Shown here: positions 36,267-45,390 of the stretch, in pieces
How positions within the stretch are numbered: position 1 is the stretch's first letter
Layout: every line of letters starts with the position of its first letter
NCBI RefSeq assembly: GCF_004362045.1
Contig: NZ_SNWX01000002.1
Span: forward strand, 1 to 64,000
DNA: 64,000 nucleotides
Direction of reading: 5' to 3'
Source of the DNA: Halanaerobium saccharolyticum
GTDB taxonomy: Bacteria > Bacillota > Halanaerobiia > Halanaerobiales > Halanaerobiaceae
Position numbers and translations under genes: made by a program
The notes under the pieces: model-generated
Database searches by the model: none
Seen by the model: only the letters and a program-made list of their open reading frames with translations
What the model was told of the DNA's origin: nothing

Positions 36267-36575
36267 ATGAATAAACCCAAAAAACATATATTTGTCTGCA
36301 GCAGTTCCCGGATTAATGGTCAGCAGCGAGGATTTTGTGAGAGAAGGGATTCTGTTAGATTAATTCAGAATTTAATGAGAGAGGTTCAGGAACAGGATAT
36401 AAGTTCTGAGGTGATTATTACAAATACTGGCTGTCTGGGAATCTGTACCCAGGGTCCAATAGTAATTGTTTATCCTGATGCTGTCTGGTATGGAAGTGTT
36501 ACTCCTGATGATGCAGCAGAAATTATCGAGTCCCATATTTTAAATGACAAAGTAGTAGACAGATTAGAAATATAG
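36267..36575 (+). CDS. Thioredoxin-like 2Fe-2S ferredoxin, nif-linked
   Basis: 102-residue ferredoxin of the C. pasteurianum 2Fe-2S type. The ligand positions C11, C24, C56 and C60 match that protein. ATG at 36267 is 8 bases after AAGGAG; an ATG at 36261 is too close. Likely electron carrier or docking partner for nitrogenase. Confidence 0.92.
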   Translation: MNKPKKHIFVCSSSRINGQQRGFCERRDSVRLIQNLMREVQEQDISSEVIITNTGCLGICTQGPIVIVYPDAVWYGSVTPDDAAEIIESHILNDKVVDRLEI

Positions 36576-36596
36576 TTTAATTAGTGAGATGATATT

Positions 36597-36876
36597 ATGC
36601 TGAAAATAAAAAAGAGCAGCTTATATTTAATTAGCTGCATTTTACTGCTTCTAATTATTTTTAATCTTTCAGCCTGATATAACTCCAGAAACAGCAGAAC
36701 AGCTGAAAGTTATAGAAATAGAAGCAGAGTATAATGTTGCAGCCTCCTATCCAGCAGCAGTTTTAAATTCTTCTCAAAATAAAGGGGAAGCTCTGAAATT
36801 TATTGATTACCTGTATTCTGAAGCAGGGGGTAAAATTCTGGCCAAATATGGATTTATAAAAGTAGGTAGTGATTAA
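36597..36876 (+). pseudogene. modA: Remnant of molybdate-binding protein gene modA
   Basis: From ATG 36597 there is a signal-peptide-like start (MLKIKKSSLYLISCILLLL) that hits TGA at 36675-36677. In another frame, 36676-36876, the coding resumes with the conserved C-terminal part of ModA (YNVAASYPAAVLNSSQNKGEALKFI... then KILAKYGF) and ends at TAA. About 170 residues between the two pieces are missing and the frames do not match, so the gene has an internal deletion plus a frameshift. It sits directly upstream of an intact modB. Confidence 0.85.
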
Positions 36877-36877
36877 A

Positions 36878-37744
36878 ATGGGAAAAAATATTGGTCCTAA
36901 ACAAAATACAGAGGCTATTTCTCCAGATATTAGTCTGGAGAATAGTTTTTTAGACTACTTTCGTAAGAAATCTGATCTGGATTTAACCCAGATAATTTTG
37001 TTCTCTTTAGCGGGTATAAATGTAATCTTTGTAATATTAATTATATCATCTTTATTTTTAAGCACCTCTATTGAGGGTCTGGTTACTACAGTTAATAACA
37101 TAAATACGCTGCTCGCAATTAAAGTATCAGTTCTTTCTATCTTAATCTCAATTATGATTACGGTTTTAGTGGGAGTTCCCTTTAGTTATGTAGTCAGTCA
37201 AAAGGATAGTCGAATAAACAAAATAGTTAATATGTTTATTAAGCTGCCGCTTGTTATGCCGCCGACTGTAGCTGGACTGGCACTTCTACTCACTTTTGGC
37301 AGTCGGGGAATCTTAAGTGATATTATTAATACAATGAATCTGAGTTTACCCTTTACTTTTACTGCTCTGATCATTGTCCAGGTTTTTGTGATGCTGCCTC
37401 TGTTTACTCAGTCAGTAAAAAATGGTTTTGAAGCAATTGACGAAGAGGTTAAAGAAGCAGCAATGGTTTTTGGAGCCGAAGAAAAAGATATTTTATTTAA
37501 GATTTATCTTCCCTTAAGTATTAAACCTTTACTGACAGGAGTAATTATGGCCTGTCTCCGGGCAGCAGGAGAGTTTGGAGCCACCATTATGTTTGCCGGT
37601 AATTTATCAGGCAAAACGCAGACTCTATCTACTGCTATTTTTATTATGGCCCAGAAAGATCTGAGTCAGTCAATTGCTCTGGCTGTTGTTTTAATTATTA
37701 CCTTTTCTTTACCGCTGATAATTTTAGAGTTAAAGTTGAAATGA
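36878..37744 (+). CDS. modB: Molybdate ABC transporter permease
   Basis: Inner-membrane permease of 288 residues. An N-terminal extension of about 40 residues precedes the usual ModB start; at least five membrane segments follow. The coupling loop is VKEAAMVFGAEEKDILFKIYLPL, and GEFGATIMFAGN is a ModB signature. ATG at 36878 follows the modA remnant directly. No modC ATPase gene is in the window. With modA broken, molybdate uptake here probably depends on other copies. Confidence 0.9.
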   Translation: MGKNIGPKQNTEAISPDISLENSFLDYFRKKSDLDLTQIILFSLAGINVIFVILIISSLFLSTSIEGLVTTVNNINTLLAIKVSVLSILISIMITVLVGVPFSYVVSQKDSRINKIVNMFIKLPLVMPPTVAGLALLLTFGSRGILSDIINTMNLSLPFTFTALIIVQVFVMLPLFTQSVKNGFEAIDEEVKEAAMVFGAEEKDILFKIYLPLSIKPLLTGVIMACLRAAGEFGATIMFAGNLSGKTQTLSTAIFIMAQKDLSQSIALAVVLIITFSLPLIILELKLK

Positions 37745-37798
37745 TATGCCGCCAAAATTCCCCTGCCTGAAAATAATAGGGAAAGGATTTAGATTTAA

Positions 37799-38596
37799 AT
37801 GGAAAAAATAAAATTTGTAGATACCACACTCCGGGATGGTGAACAGACTCCTGGAGTTGTTTTTTCTGAGTCAGAAAAAATAATGCTGGCTCAAAAAATG
37901 GAGCTTTTAAAAGTAGATATAATTGAAGTTGGAATACCTGCTATTGGGAAAAAAGAAAGAGCAGTGATTAAAAAAATTATTAATTTAAATCTGGAAGCGA
38001 AAATATTACTCTGGAATAGAATGAAGATAGAAGATATTGATTTATCTTTAAGCTGTGGAGCTAAAAATATCCATCTTTCGGCTCCGGTTTCCAATCTCCA
38101 GCTGGAAGTTAAATTGAAAAAAGAAAAATCTCAACTTTTAGCTGAAATGACTGAAGCTATAAAATATGCAAAAACTGCTGGCTGTCTGGTATCTATTGGT
38201 GCCGAAGATGCATCTAGAGCAGAAAAAAGTTTTCTATTTGAATATCTTAAAACAGCAGAAAATGCTGGCGCTGAAAGATTTCGCTATGCAGATACAGTTG
38301 GTATTCTGGAGCCTTTTTCTACCTTTAATATGCTGAAAGAGATTCGAAGCAAAACAGAAATGGAAATAGAATTTCATGCCCATAATGATTTTGGCCTGGC
38401 AGTGGCAAATTCTCTGGCAGCCTGGAGAGCCGGAGCTGATTATATAAGTTCTACCATTACCGGGATTGGAGAGCGGGCTGGAAATACTGATTTTAAAGAG
38501 TTTGTAGAGGCCTATAATTATTTTTATGGGCAGCAGCTTAATTTTGACTGGGAAATCTATCAGAAACTTTTAAGTAAGATGAAGATGGCTCTTTAG
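37799..38596 (+). CDS. nifV-alpha: Homocitrate synthase alpha subunit (split NifV, catalytic barrel)
   Basis: 265-residue TIM-barrel half of NifV. Catalytic residues are intact: DTTLRDGEQTPG at the N terminus and EFHAHNDFGLA with the metal-binding HxH, followed by GIGERAGN. The C-terminal subdomain is absent and is supplied by nifV-omega at 25.75 kb. This matches the nifV-alpha of C. pasteurianum. It lies at the 3' end of the nif block, 12 kb away from its partner. Confidence 0.88.
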   Translation: MEKIKFVDTTLRDGEQTPGVVFSESEKIMLAQKMELLKVDIIEVGIPAIGKKERAVIKKIINLNLEAKILLWNRMKIEDIDLSLSCGAKNIHLSAPVSNLQLEVKLKKEKSQLLAEMTEAIKYAKTAGCLVSIGAEDASRAEKSFLFEYLKTAENAGAERFRYADTVGILEPFSTFNMLKEIRSKTEMEIEFHAHNDFGLAVANSLAAWRAGADYISSTITGIGERAGNTDFKEFVEAYNYFYGQQLNFDWEIYQKLLSKMKMAL

Positions 38597-38611
38597 TATT
38601 TGGAAATTCTT

Positions 38612-38646
38612 AAAAATAAAAACCCTGCCGTTATTAACCGGCAGGG
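38612..38646 (-). terminator. Terminator of the amtB-glnK operon
   Basis: Stem CCCTGCCG (38623-38630) and CGGCAGGG (38639-38646). The T-rich tail lies on the minus strand, so it ends the minus-strand operon. Confidence 0.88.
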
Positions 38647-38679
38647 TCAGAAGGGTTATTGCTCTGATTTATATGTTTT

Positions 38680-39021
38680 TTAAAGTGCAGCTGTTCCTTC
38701 TTCACCGGTTCTAATTCTGATCGCATTTTCTACATCAGAGACAAATATTTTTCCATCTCCAACCTCACCGGTCTGGACAGCTTCTTTAATTGATTCAACA
38801 ATCTGATCAACTTTAGTATATTCTACAACTGTTTCGACTTTGATTTTCTTCCTCAATCTAACTCTGTAGCTGACACCACGGTACATTTCGGTCTGTCCTT
38901 TTTGAGAACCATATCCTTTTATCTCTTTGATGTTTAAACCACTAACTCCAATTTCTTCTAAGCAGTCGATAACTCGATCAGTTTTGTCAGGTCGAATAAT
39001 AGCTTCTATTTTTTTCATCAT
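38680..39021 (-). CDS. glnK: Canonical PII signal protein GlnK
   Basis: 113 residues. Full PII features: IKGYGSQKGQ, the T-loop tip with YRG, and TGEVGDGKIFVSDVENAIRIRTGE. It lies just downstream of amtB, the usual arrangement in which GlnK plugs the ammonium channel when nitrogen is plentiful. It differs from the diverged copy at 12.8 kb mainly in the T-loop. Confidence 0.95.
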   Translation of the reverse strand: MMKKIEAIIRPDKTDRVIDCLEEIGVSGLNIKEIKGYGSQKGQTEMYRGVSYRVRLRKKIKVETVVEYTKVDQIVESIKEAVQTGEVGDGKIFVSDVENAIRIRTGEEGTAAL

Positions 39022-39057
39022 CTATCAACACCTCTGTTTTGGATTTTGGAATTCAAT

Positions 39058-40398
39058 TTATTTTTCAGCCTTAACATTGACCATGAAATCTGGATAGGAA
39101 TCGGCACCGTGTTCTGAGTAATCAAGACCTTCAATCTCATCTTCTTCGGAGACTCTGAGTCCGATTACTGCATCGATTATCTTAAACAGGGCAAATCCAA
39201 GTCCAAAGGCCCAGATGAAAACAGTTACTACACCAATAATCTGAGTAATTAATAAACTAACTCCGCCTCCAAAAAGAAGGCCGCCTTCTGCTGCAAAAAA
39301 TCCAACTGCAATGGTACCAAAGGCTCCACAAACACCGTGCACAGAAACAGCACCCACAGGATCGTCAATCTGCAGTTTATCAAAAAATTCAACCGCATAG
39401 ATAACTATAATCCCTGCAATACCTCCAATTATAACAGCTGATAAGTTTCCAACTGCTGCTGTACCAGCAGTAATACCTACCAGACCGGCTAAAGCACCGT
39501 TTAAAGTCATACTCACATCTGCCTTACCATATTTAATCCAGCTGACTATCATAGCCATTACTGCACCTGCAGCTGCCGCCAGGTTGGTTGTTACAGCAAT
39601 TGAAGCGATGGATAAATCAGTACCGGCTACTGTAGAACCGGGGTTAAATCCAAACCAGCCAAACCAGAGAATAAAAACACCAAGTGCTGCCATTAAAAGG
39701 TTGTGTCCGGGCAGTGCATTGGCACTTCCATCTTCATTATATTTACCAATTCGGGGTCCTAAAACAATGGCACCGGCTAGAGCAGCCCAGCCACCCACAG
39801 AGTGGACAACAGTTGAACCGGCGAAATCGACAATACCCATTTCGGCTAACCAGCCACCACCCCAGATCCAGTGTCCAACCACAGGATATATAAATGCGGT
39901 AATTACGACACTGTAGGCTAAGTAACCGGAAAAATTAGTTCTTTCTGCCATGGCACCAGAAACAATAGTTGCTGCTGTTGCTGCAAAAACTGTCTGGAAG
40001 ATAAAAAAGGCTGCGATTGGAATATCGAGTCCTAAATTGGCAAATGAATCCTGCAGAAAATAACCGGTTGAACCAATAAAGCTGTTTCCACTGCCAAACA
40101 TAAAGGCAAATCCAACAGCCCAGAAAACTAAGGAACCTGAGGCAAAGTCCATCATGTTTTTCATAATAATATTACCAGCGTTTTTGGCTCTGGTAAAACC
40201 AGCCTCAACCATAGCAAATCCAGCCTGCATAAAAAAGACAAGGAAAGCTGCAATTAAAGTCCAGATGGTGTCAATAGCGACTGCGTTGGCTGCTGCCTGT
40301 CCATCCTGGGCAAAAGCCAGACCGCTAAATAAAGCCACCAGTGTTAATGTCATCAAAATTGTTTGCATAAACTTGCTTCTCGTTACTCTACTACTCAT
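39058..40398 (-). CDS. amtB: Ammonium transporter
   Basis: 446-residue Amt protein with an N-terminal signal-like segment ending FAQD and about 11 membrane helices. It has the family signatures DTIWTLIAAFLVFFMQAGFAMVEAGF and HSVGGWAAL (pore histidine region). AGGAGG precedes the start. Co-transcribed with glnK. Confidence 0.96.
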   Translation of the reverse strand: MSSRVTRSKFMQTILMTLTLVALFSGLAFAQDGQAAANAVAIDTIWTLIAAFLVFFMQAGFAMVEAGFTRAKNAGNIIMKNMMDFASGSLVFWAVGFAFMFGSGNSFIGSTGYFLQDSFANLGLDIPIAAFFIFQTVFAATAATIVSGAMAERTNFSGYLAYSVVITAFIYPVVGHWIWGGGWLAEMGIVDFAGSTVVHSVGGWAALAGAIVLGPRIGKYNEDGSANALPGHNLLMAALGVFILWFGWFGFNPGSTVAGTDLSIASIAVTTNLAAAAGAVMAMIVSWIKYGKADVSMTLNGALAGLVGITAGTAAVGNLSAVIIGGIAGIIVIYAVEFFDKLQIDDPVGAVSVHGVCGAFGTIAVGFFAAEGGLLFGGGVSLLITQIIGVVTVFIWAFGLGFALFKIIDAVIGLRVSEEDEIEGLDYSEHGADSYPDFMVNVKAEK

Positions 40399-40441
40399 AA
40401 TAATTTCCTCCTCGTGTTAGGTATGTGTTAATTATGAGTAA

Positions 40442-40502
40442 ATTATAGTTTCTAAAAAATGAGAAAGCAAGGAATTTGGAGTTTATATAACCGTATACAG
40501 TT
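40442..40502 (-). promoter_or_regulatory. amtB-glnK promoter and upstream palindrome
   Basis: On the minus strand TTGCTT (40470-40465), 17 bases, then TATAAT (40447-40442). AACCGTATACAGTT at 40489-40502 is a palindrome with one mismatched pair, 22 bases upstream of the -35 measured from its GTATAC core. Confidence 0.65.
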
Positions 40503-40505
40503 ATT

Positions 40506-41105
40506 TCAGCTAATTTTATTTCTGATTTTGCTCACAAAATACTGATGAAAAGCATTGCTGTCTGTGAGCTCAGGGTGAAAAGAGGTACCAATTAAGTTTT
40601 TGCTTTCTACAGCAGCAATTTGTCCTTCTTTTTGATAGAGGATCTCGATCCCTCTTCCAACTTCTGTAATTAAAGGGGCTCTAATAAAGACAAGCTCCTG
40701 GATCGAATCAGAAATTTTAGGTATAACAGCTTTTTCAATAAAACTATTAAGCTGGCTGCCAAAAGCATTTCTTTTAACTTTAATATCCAGAAGCCCCAAC
40801 TGCTCTTCTTTTTCTCCCTCAACTTCAGCTGCCAGCAGGATTAAGCCAGCACAGCTGCCCCAGATAACTTTTTGCTGCTGATAAAACTTTCTGATTGCTT
40901 TTTTGAAATTATAGGCTTTAATTAACTTTCTGATTGTTGTGCTTTCACCACCAGGGATTATTAACCCGGCACAGCTATTTAATTCTTCCGGTTTTTTAAC
41001 AGCCAGAGCCTGGACATTTTCAATTTGATTTAAATGATCTAAATGCTCAGCTACTCCCCCCTGGAGGGCCAGCACTCCCACTTTAATCTTCATTTTACCA
41101 GCCAC
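40506..41105 (-). CDS. pdxT: Pyridoxal 5'-phosphate synthase glutaminase subunit
   Basis: Class I glutaminase that feeds ammonia to PdxS, 199 residues. It has [10 protein letters not shown], the nucleophile cysteine in GSCAGL, and the catalytic His/Glu in TSFHPEL. Its start overlaps the end of pdxS. Strong family match. Confidence 0.96.
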   Translation of the reverse strand: MAGKMKIKVGVLALQGGVAEHLDHLNQIENVQALAVKKPEELNSCAGLIIPGGESTTIRKLIKAYNFKKAIRKFYQQQKVIWGSCAGLILLAAEVEGEKEEQLGLLDIKVKRNAFGSQLNSFIEKAVIPKISDSIQELVFIRAPLITEVGRGIEILYQKEGQIAAVESKNLIGTSFHPELTDSNAFHQYFVSKIRNKIS

Positions 41106-41973
41106 GATCAGCCATTTTTTCGGCGTCAGTCAGTCCATTAACATCAATACCGGACATTGCTTTACCCAGATCTTCGGAGACTTCTGCTATAATCTGTGGA
41201 TCTCGATAGTGGGTTGTTGCTCTAACAATTGCTTCGGCTCTTTTAGCCGGATTACCGGAACGGAAGATTCCAGAACCAACAAAAACTCCATCACAGCCCA
41301 GCTGCATCATTAAGGCAGCATCTGCAGGAGTGGCAATTCCCCCAGCTGCAAAATTAACAACCGGCAGTTTGCCGTGTTCTGCTATATATTCTACAAGTTC
41401 AAAAGGGGCCTGCATCTCTTTAGCAGCAGTCATCAGCTGTTCACTGCTTAAAGTGGTTAGATTATTTATTTGAGAATTAATTTTTCGCATATGGCGAACC
41501 GCTTCTACCACATTTCCGGTTCCTGCTTCTCCCTTTGTTCTAATCATAGCAGCCCCTTCTCCGATTCTTCTCAGAGCCTCACCAAGATTGGTGGCTCCGC
41601 AGACAAAAGGAATCTCAAATTTTCGTTTATCAATGTGATAAGATTCATCAGCTGGAGTTAAAACCTCACTTTCATCAATATAATCTATCTCCAGTGCTTC
41701 TAAAATCTGAGCTTCTACAAAATGCCCGATCCTTACTTTAGCCATTACCGGGATGGAAACAGTTTTTGCAATTTTTTTGATCATTTTTGGGTCAGACATT
41801 CTGGCAATTCCGCCTTCTTTTCTAATATCAGCTGGAACTTTTTCCAGGGCCATAACCGCCACTGCACCTGCTTCTTCTGCAATTTTTGCCTCTTCCGCAG
41901 TGGTAACATCCATAATGACTCCGCCTTTTAACATTTGAGCTAAATTTTTGTTTAAACGATATTTTTCTGACAT
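41095..41973 (-). CDS. pdxS: Pyridoxal 5'-phosphate synthase lyase subunit
   Basis: Forms PLP from ribose 5-phosphate, glyceraldehyde 3-phosphate and ammonia. It is 292 residues and highly conserved: [10 protein letters not shown]-like start (here [10 protein letters not shown]), [19 protein letters not shown] and [27 protein letters not shown] precedes the ATG. Divergent from the PdxR-type regulator. Confidence 0.97.
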   Translation of the reverse strand: MSEKYRLNKNLAQMLKGGVIMDVTTAEEAKIAEEAGAVAVMALEKVPADIRKEGGIARMSDPKMIKKIAKTVSIPVMAKVRIGHFVEAQILEALEIDYIDESEVLTPADESYHIDKRKFEIPFVCGATNLGEALRRIGEGAAMIRTKGEAGTGNVVEAVRHMRKINSQINNLTTLSSEQLMTAAKEMQAPFELVEYIAEHGKLPVVNFAAGGIATPADAALMMQLGCDGVFVGSGIFRSGNPAKRAEAIVRATTHYRDPQIIAEVSEDLGKAMSGIDVNGLTDAEKMADRGW

Positions 41974-42011
41974 AAACTTCTCTCCTCCTGATTGCTTAAT
42001 TTAAATTGTAA

Positions 42012-42133
42012 TGATACAATAACAATAAATAAGATGATTCAAAGTTAAAAACTAATACAATTATAAATTAAGCTAATACAAAATGTCAAACTAATAATAC
42101 AATATACAATAAATTGCTTTGTGATAATACAAT
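42012..42133. promoter_or_regulatory. Array of TAATACAA-type repeats between pdxS and the MocR regulator
   Basis: TGATACAAT (42012), TAATACAATT (42053), TAATACAAA (42074), TAATACAAT (42095) and TAATACAAT (42125) all point the same way. Copies two to four are exactly 21 bases apart, two helical turns. PdxR regulators bind repeated sites in such divergent regions, so these are the likely operators. Confidence 0.65.
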
Positions 42134-42150
42134 TTTGAGGAGTTGAGAAA

Positions 42151-43587
42151 ATGTTGGAGATTAAATTAGATGAAGACAGTCGTTCTGCTTTATATCTGCA
42201 GCTTTATAAAAAACTAAAGGATAAAATCAAAAATGAACTTAAAGTTGATACTAAACTGCCGCCAATCAGGAAAATGGCAGCAGAAGTCAATGTTAATCCA
42301 GCCACAGTTGTTAAGGCTTACGATATGCTGGCAGAAGAACAATTAATTTACAAAAAGGTTGGCAGCGGCAGTTTTGTGGCCCCGGAGAAAAAATCTAGTT
42401 ATTCTGAAAACAGAGAAGATATGTTAAAACATGGACAGATTAAATTATCTGAAAGTATTAATTTTGCCAGTGCTGCTCCCAGTACCGATTTATTTCCAGT
42501 TGCAGATTTTAAATATGCAATTAATCAGGTTTTAGAAAGGGACCAGGGTGAGGCTTTTACTTACCAAAAGAGCCAGGGATTTTTGCCTCTGCGGAAATCA
42601 ATTAAGAAATATTTTGAGGAGCAGGGAATCAATTCTTCTTTAAAACAGATTCAGGTGGTTTCGGGGGCTCAGCAGGCAATAGATATTATCAGTAAAATAC
42701 TTTTAGATTATAGAGATCAAATTATAGTAGAGGATCCAACATATTTTGGGGCGCTGCAGGCTTTTAATTCTCGTCGGGCAGAGATAAAAAGTATTAAGAT
42801 GGAGCAGGATGGAGCTGATCTGGAGGAAATGGAAATCTATCTGCAAAAAAATAAAATAAAGTTTTTTTTCACCATGCAGAACTTTCAGAATCCAACCGGT
42901 GTTAACTGGAGTCGAGAAAAACAGCGGCAGCTGCTTGAACTGGCCGAGAAATATAATTTTTATATTATAGAGGATGATATTTTATCTGATCTAAATTATG
43001 ATCAGAACAGAATAAATAATTTAAAGGAATTTGATGAACAGGGAAGAGTGATCTATATTAAAAGTTTTTCTAAAGTATTTATGCCTGGTTTAAGGCTGGC
43101 CTTTATTATTTTACCGGAAAAACTTCTGCCTGAAGTGCTGGAAGCTAAATATGCAACTGATATTTCCAGCGGTGGTTTAACTCAGAGAGCTTTTGATTAT
43201 TATCTGCGAGAAGGCTTATTAGATAAACATATTAGTTTCCAGCGAAACTTATTCCAAAAACGATATCAGCTGATGCGGGAGCAAATAATTGGGCATTTAC
43301 CGGAGGAAATTAAAATAACTTTTGGGATAAAAGGTGGACTTTATTTCTGGCTTAATTTACCACAGGATCAGGACACACAGGCACTCTATGAAATAGCTGT
43401 TCAAAAAGGTTTAGTTTTTTCACCAGGTCATCTTTTTAGTGCCAGTAAGCGATATTCTAATTATCTGCGCCTCAGTTTTGCAGCTGTGGATGAAAAGCAG
43501 ATAAAAAGAGGGATCAGGATTTTAAAAGATAGCTATTATAATTACAGAGGTGAAGAGCTTAATGATGATTACAGCCCTCTACTTTAA
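42151..43587 (+). CDS. pdxR: MocR-family regulator, PdxR-type
   Basis: 478 residues: an N-terminal GntR winged helix (about 10-75; LPPIRKMAAEVNVNPATVVKAYDML) joined to an aminotransferase-fold domain with the PLP lysine in SFSKVFMPGLRLAF. Such regulators sense PLP and control pdxST. The divergent pdxS location supports the name. GAGGAG precedes the start. Confidence 0.88.
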   Translation: MLEIKLDEDSRSALYLQLYKKLKDKIKNELKVDTKLPPIRKMAAEVNVNPATVVKAYDMLAEEQLIYKKVGSGSFVAPEKKSSYSENREDMLKHGQIKLSESINFASAAPSTDLFPVADFKYAINQVLERDQGEAFTYQKSQGFLPLRKSIKKYFEEQGINSSLKQIQVVSGAQQAIDIISKILLDYRDQIIVEDPTYFGALQAFNSRRAEIKSIKMEQDGADLEEMEIYLQKNKIKFFFTMQNFQNPTGVNWSREKQRQLLELAEKYNFYIIEDDILSDLNYDQNRINNLKEFDEQGRVIYIKSFSKVFMPGLRLAFIILPEKLLPEVLEAKYATDISSGGLTQRAFDYYLREGLLDKHISFQRNLFQKRYQLMREQIIGHLPEEIKITFGIKGGLYFWLNLPQDQDTQALYEIAVQKGLVFSPGHLFSASKRYSNYLRLSFAAVDEKQIKRGIRILKDSYYNYRGEELNDDYSPLL

Positions 43588-43615
43588 GTAAATAAAAATT
43601 AAATGACTAGTAACT

Positions 43616-43646
43616 AAAGCCCTCTGGAATATTCTAGAGGGCTTTT
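43616..43646. terminator. Bidirectional terminator between pdxR and nadA
   Basis: AAAGCCCTCT pairs with AGAGGGCTTTT across a short loop between convergent genes. T-rich flanks occur on both strands. Confidence 0.85.
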
Positions 43647-43679
43647 GTAATTAGATGGTTTTATCATACATAATTGCCG

Positions 43680-44609
43680 TTAAACCACCTGAGCAGTAGA
43701 TTTAGTTTCAAGAAGTTTAAACATATTTTCTAGAGATTTCCTGGCGTCAACTCTGATATCTTCCCTAACGGTAATTTCAGTTTGCATATATCTTAAAGAA
43801 TCTACAATTTTTTCTAGCTTAGTTCTTTTCATATTATGGCAGTTAAGTTGTCTGCTTAAAAGATAAAACTTTTTTTCAGGGTTTTCTTCTTTGAGACGGC
43901 AAATAATTCCTTTATCTGTCCCGATTATCATTTCCTGGGCTTCACTTTCTTTTGCATAAGCGATTATTCCTTCAATACTGCCAATATAGTCTGCTTTTTC
44001 TCTAATTTCTTCTCTACAGGTTGGATGAACAAGCAGCTTGGTATTCGGATATTTTTTCTTCATTCTTTTTAAGTCATTAAGACTAACTCTGTGATGGATA
44101 GGACAGTAGCCCCCAAAGCTGATAATTTCCTTATTTGTTCTTTTATCAACATAATCTGCAAGATGAATATCAGGAAGGAAAATGATTTTATTTTCTTTAA
44201 TTTTGTTTACGATATCCAGAGCATTATCAGAGGTACAGCAGACATCACTTTCTGCTTTTAATTCTGCACTAGAATTAATATAACTGACCACTGCTGCCCC
44301 AGGATGTTTTTCTTTTAATTCTATGATGTCCTTGACTTCAACCATAATAGAGAGGGGACAGCCGGCAAATATTTCAGGTGTTAATATTGTTTTGTTAGGT
44401 AAAAGAACTTTAAGACTTTCGGCCATACAGTTTACTCCACAGCTTACTATTACTTCCGCACTGCTTTTTATAGCTTTTTGAGTTAAAGTCAAAGCATTTC
44501 CCGTATAATCAGCAACTTTCTGAATAGAATTAGGCTGATAATTATGAGCTAAAATAATTGCATTTTTTTCTTTTTTATACCTGTTTATTAATTTTATTTT
44601 AGCTTCCAT
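43680..44609 (-). CDS. nadA: Quinolinate synthase
   Basis: Condenses iminoaspartate and dihydroxyacetone phosphate to quinolinate in NAD synthesis; a 4Fe-4S enzyme of 309 residues. Family motifs are ILAHNYQP, SCGVNCMAE, and cysteines in VCCTSDNA, HPTCREE and QLNCHNMK. The start overlaps the end of the upstream gene by 16 bases. No nadB or nadC is nearby. Confidence 0.94.
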   Translation of the reverse strand: MEAKIKLINRYKKEKNAIILAHNYQPNSIQKVADYTGNALTLTQKAIKSSAEVIVSCGVNCMAESLKVLLPNKTILTPEIFAGCPLSIMVEVKDIIELKEKHPGAAVVSYINSSAELKAESDVCCTSDNALDIVNKIKENKIIFLPDIHLADYVDKRTNKEIISFGGYCPIHHRVSLNDLKRMKKKYPNTKLLVHPTCREEIREKADYIGSIEGIIAYAKESEAQEMIIGTDKGIICRLKEENPEKKFYLLSRQLNCHNMKRTKLEKIVDSLRYMQTEITVREDIRVDARKSLENMFKLLETKSTAQVV

Positions 44610-45106
44610 TTCAGTTCACCGCTTCCCCCGAAATATTCGGCCACTTCTTTTTTCGCCTCCATAAACTGATCTAAATAATCACTTACTATATTAAGTTTTT
44701 TATTTTCTTCAGCTAATCTATCGGCAAGCACTCTAACTTTTTGAGTACAGTCAATTTTCTCAAGAGAATTATTAATTACTATTTGTTTATCCCTAAAGGT
44801 TTTTTTAAAATTAATAAATTTAATTAATTCAACTGGAGAAAGGGGGGCTTCTAAAGTGCAGTCCAGATCTAAATAACATTTAGCCTCAGCAATTTCCTTT
44901 AATTTATATTTATTTTTGAGCCTTAAAACAGTTAAAATTTCAGCAACAATTATTTCGGGATAACCCGTTTTACCATTCTTTACTTTTAAGCGGGAGATAA
45001 TGTTTTGATTGGCCCAGTCCTGCAGAGTTAGAGTTGTATAAACAGAGGGGAAGTCATCTCCACCAATTTCCATTACCATTTTACGAGCCTGAGACAAAGA
45101 GATCAT
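44594..45106 (-). CDS. MerR-like DNA-binding protein upstream of nadA
   Basis: About 170 residues from the ATG at 45106 (AAGGAATG upstream); a longer reading from 45184 is possible. The start SLSQARKMV, the middle TTLTLQDWANQNIISR and PEIIVAEILTVLRLKNKYKLKEIAEAK follow the order of a MerR winged helix, and a C-terminal helix (AEENKKLNIVSDYLDQFMEAKKE) could be a dimer coiled coil. Overlap with nadA suggests it controls NAD synthesis (inference). Confidence 0.55.
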   Translation of the reverse strand: MISLSQARKMVMEIGGDDFPSVYTTLTLQDWANQNIISRLKVKNGKTGYPEIIVAEILTVLRLKNKYKLKEIAEAKCYLDLDCTLEAPLSPVELIKFINFKKTFRDKQIVINNSLEKIDCTQKVRVLADRLAEENKKLNIVSDYLDQFMEAKKEVAEYFGGSGELKWKLK

Positions 45107-45351
45107 AGTATCACATTCCTTTAAAAATATTTCAAATGAATAATTTGATATCTTAAGTATAGGATACTTTTCATTTATTTTCAACCCTTTTGAGCAATTT
45201 TTAATATAAATTAATTATTTTGAAATACTTTGAGATTCTTTGAAAACGATTTATTAAAGAAGAAAGTAGAGGTTAGAATCCAGGCAGCTAAATAGTTGGA
45301 AGGGTTTTGCTGGAATTTAAAGTAAGTTTTTAAATAAATAAAAAATTAAAT

Positions 45352-45385
45352 AAAAAAACCAGCCATTAATGTTCAACGGCTGGTT
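45352..45385 (-). terminator. Terminator of the small HTH gene
   Basis: AACCAGCC and GGCTGGTT form the stem. The T run lies on the minus strand, directly downstream of the 55-residue gene. Confidence 0.8.
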
Positions 45386-45390
45386 AAAAG

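Noticed and set aside
36597-36677. TGA at 36675 in the modA start read as selenocysteine
   Set aside because: Reading through gives no ModA-like sequence; the conserved part continues in a different frame, so it is decay.
39584-39916. 110-codon open frame antisense to amtB
   Set aside because: It mirrors the amtB coding frame, has a proline/alanine-rich composition typical of shadows and no suitable ribosome site.
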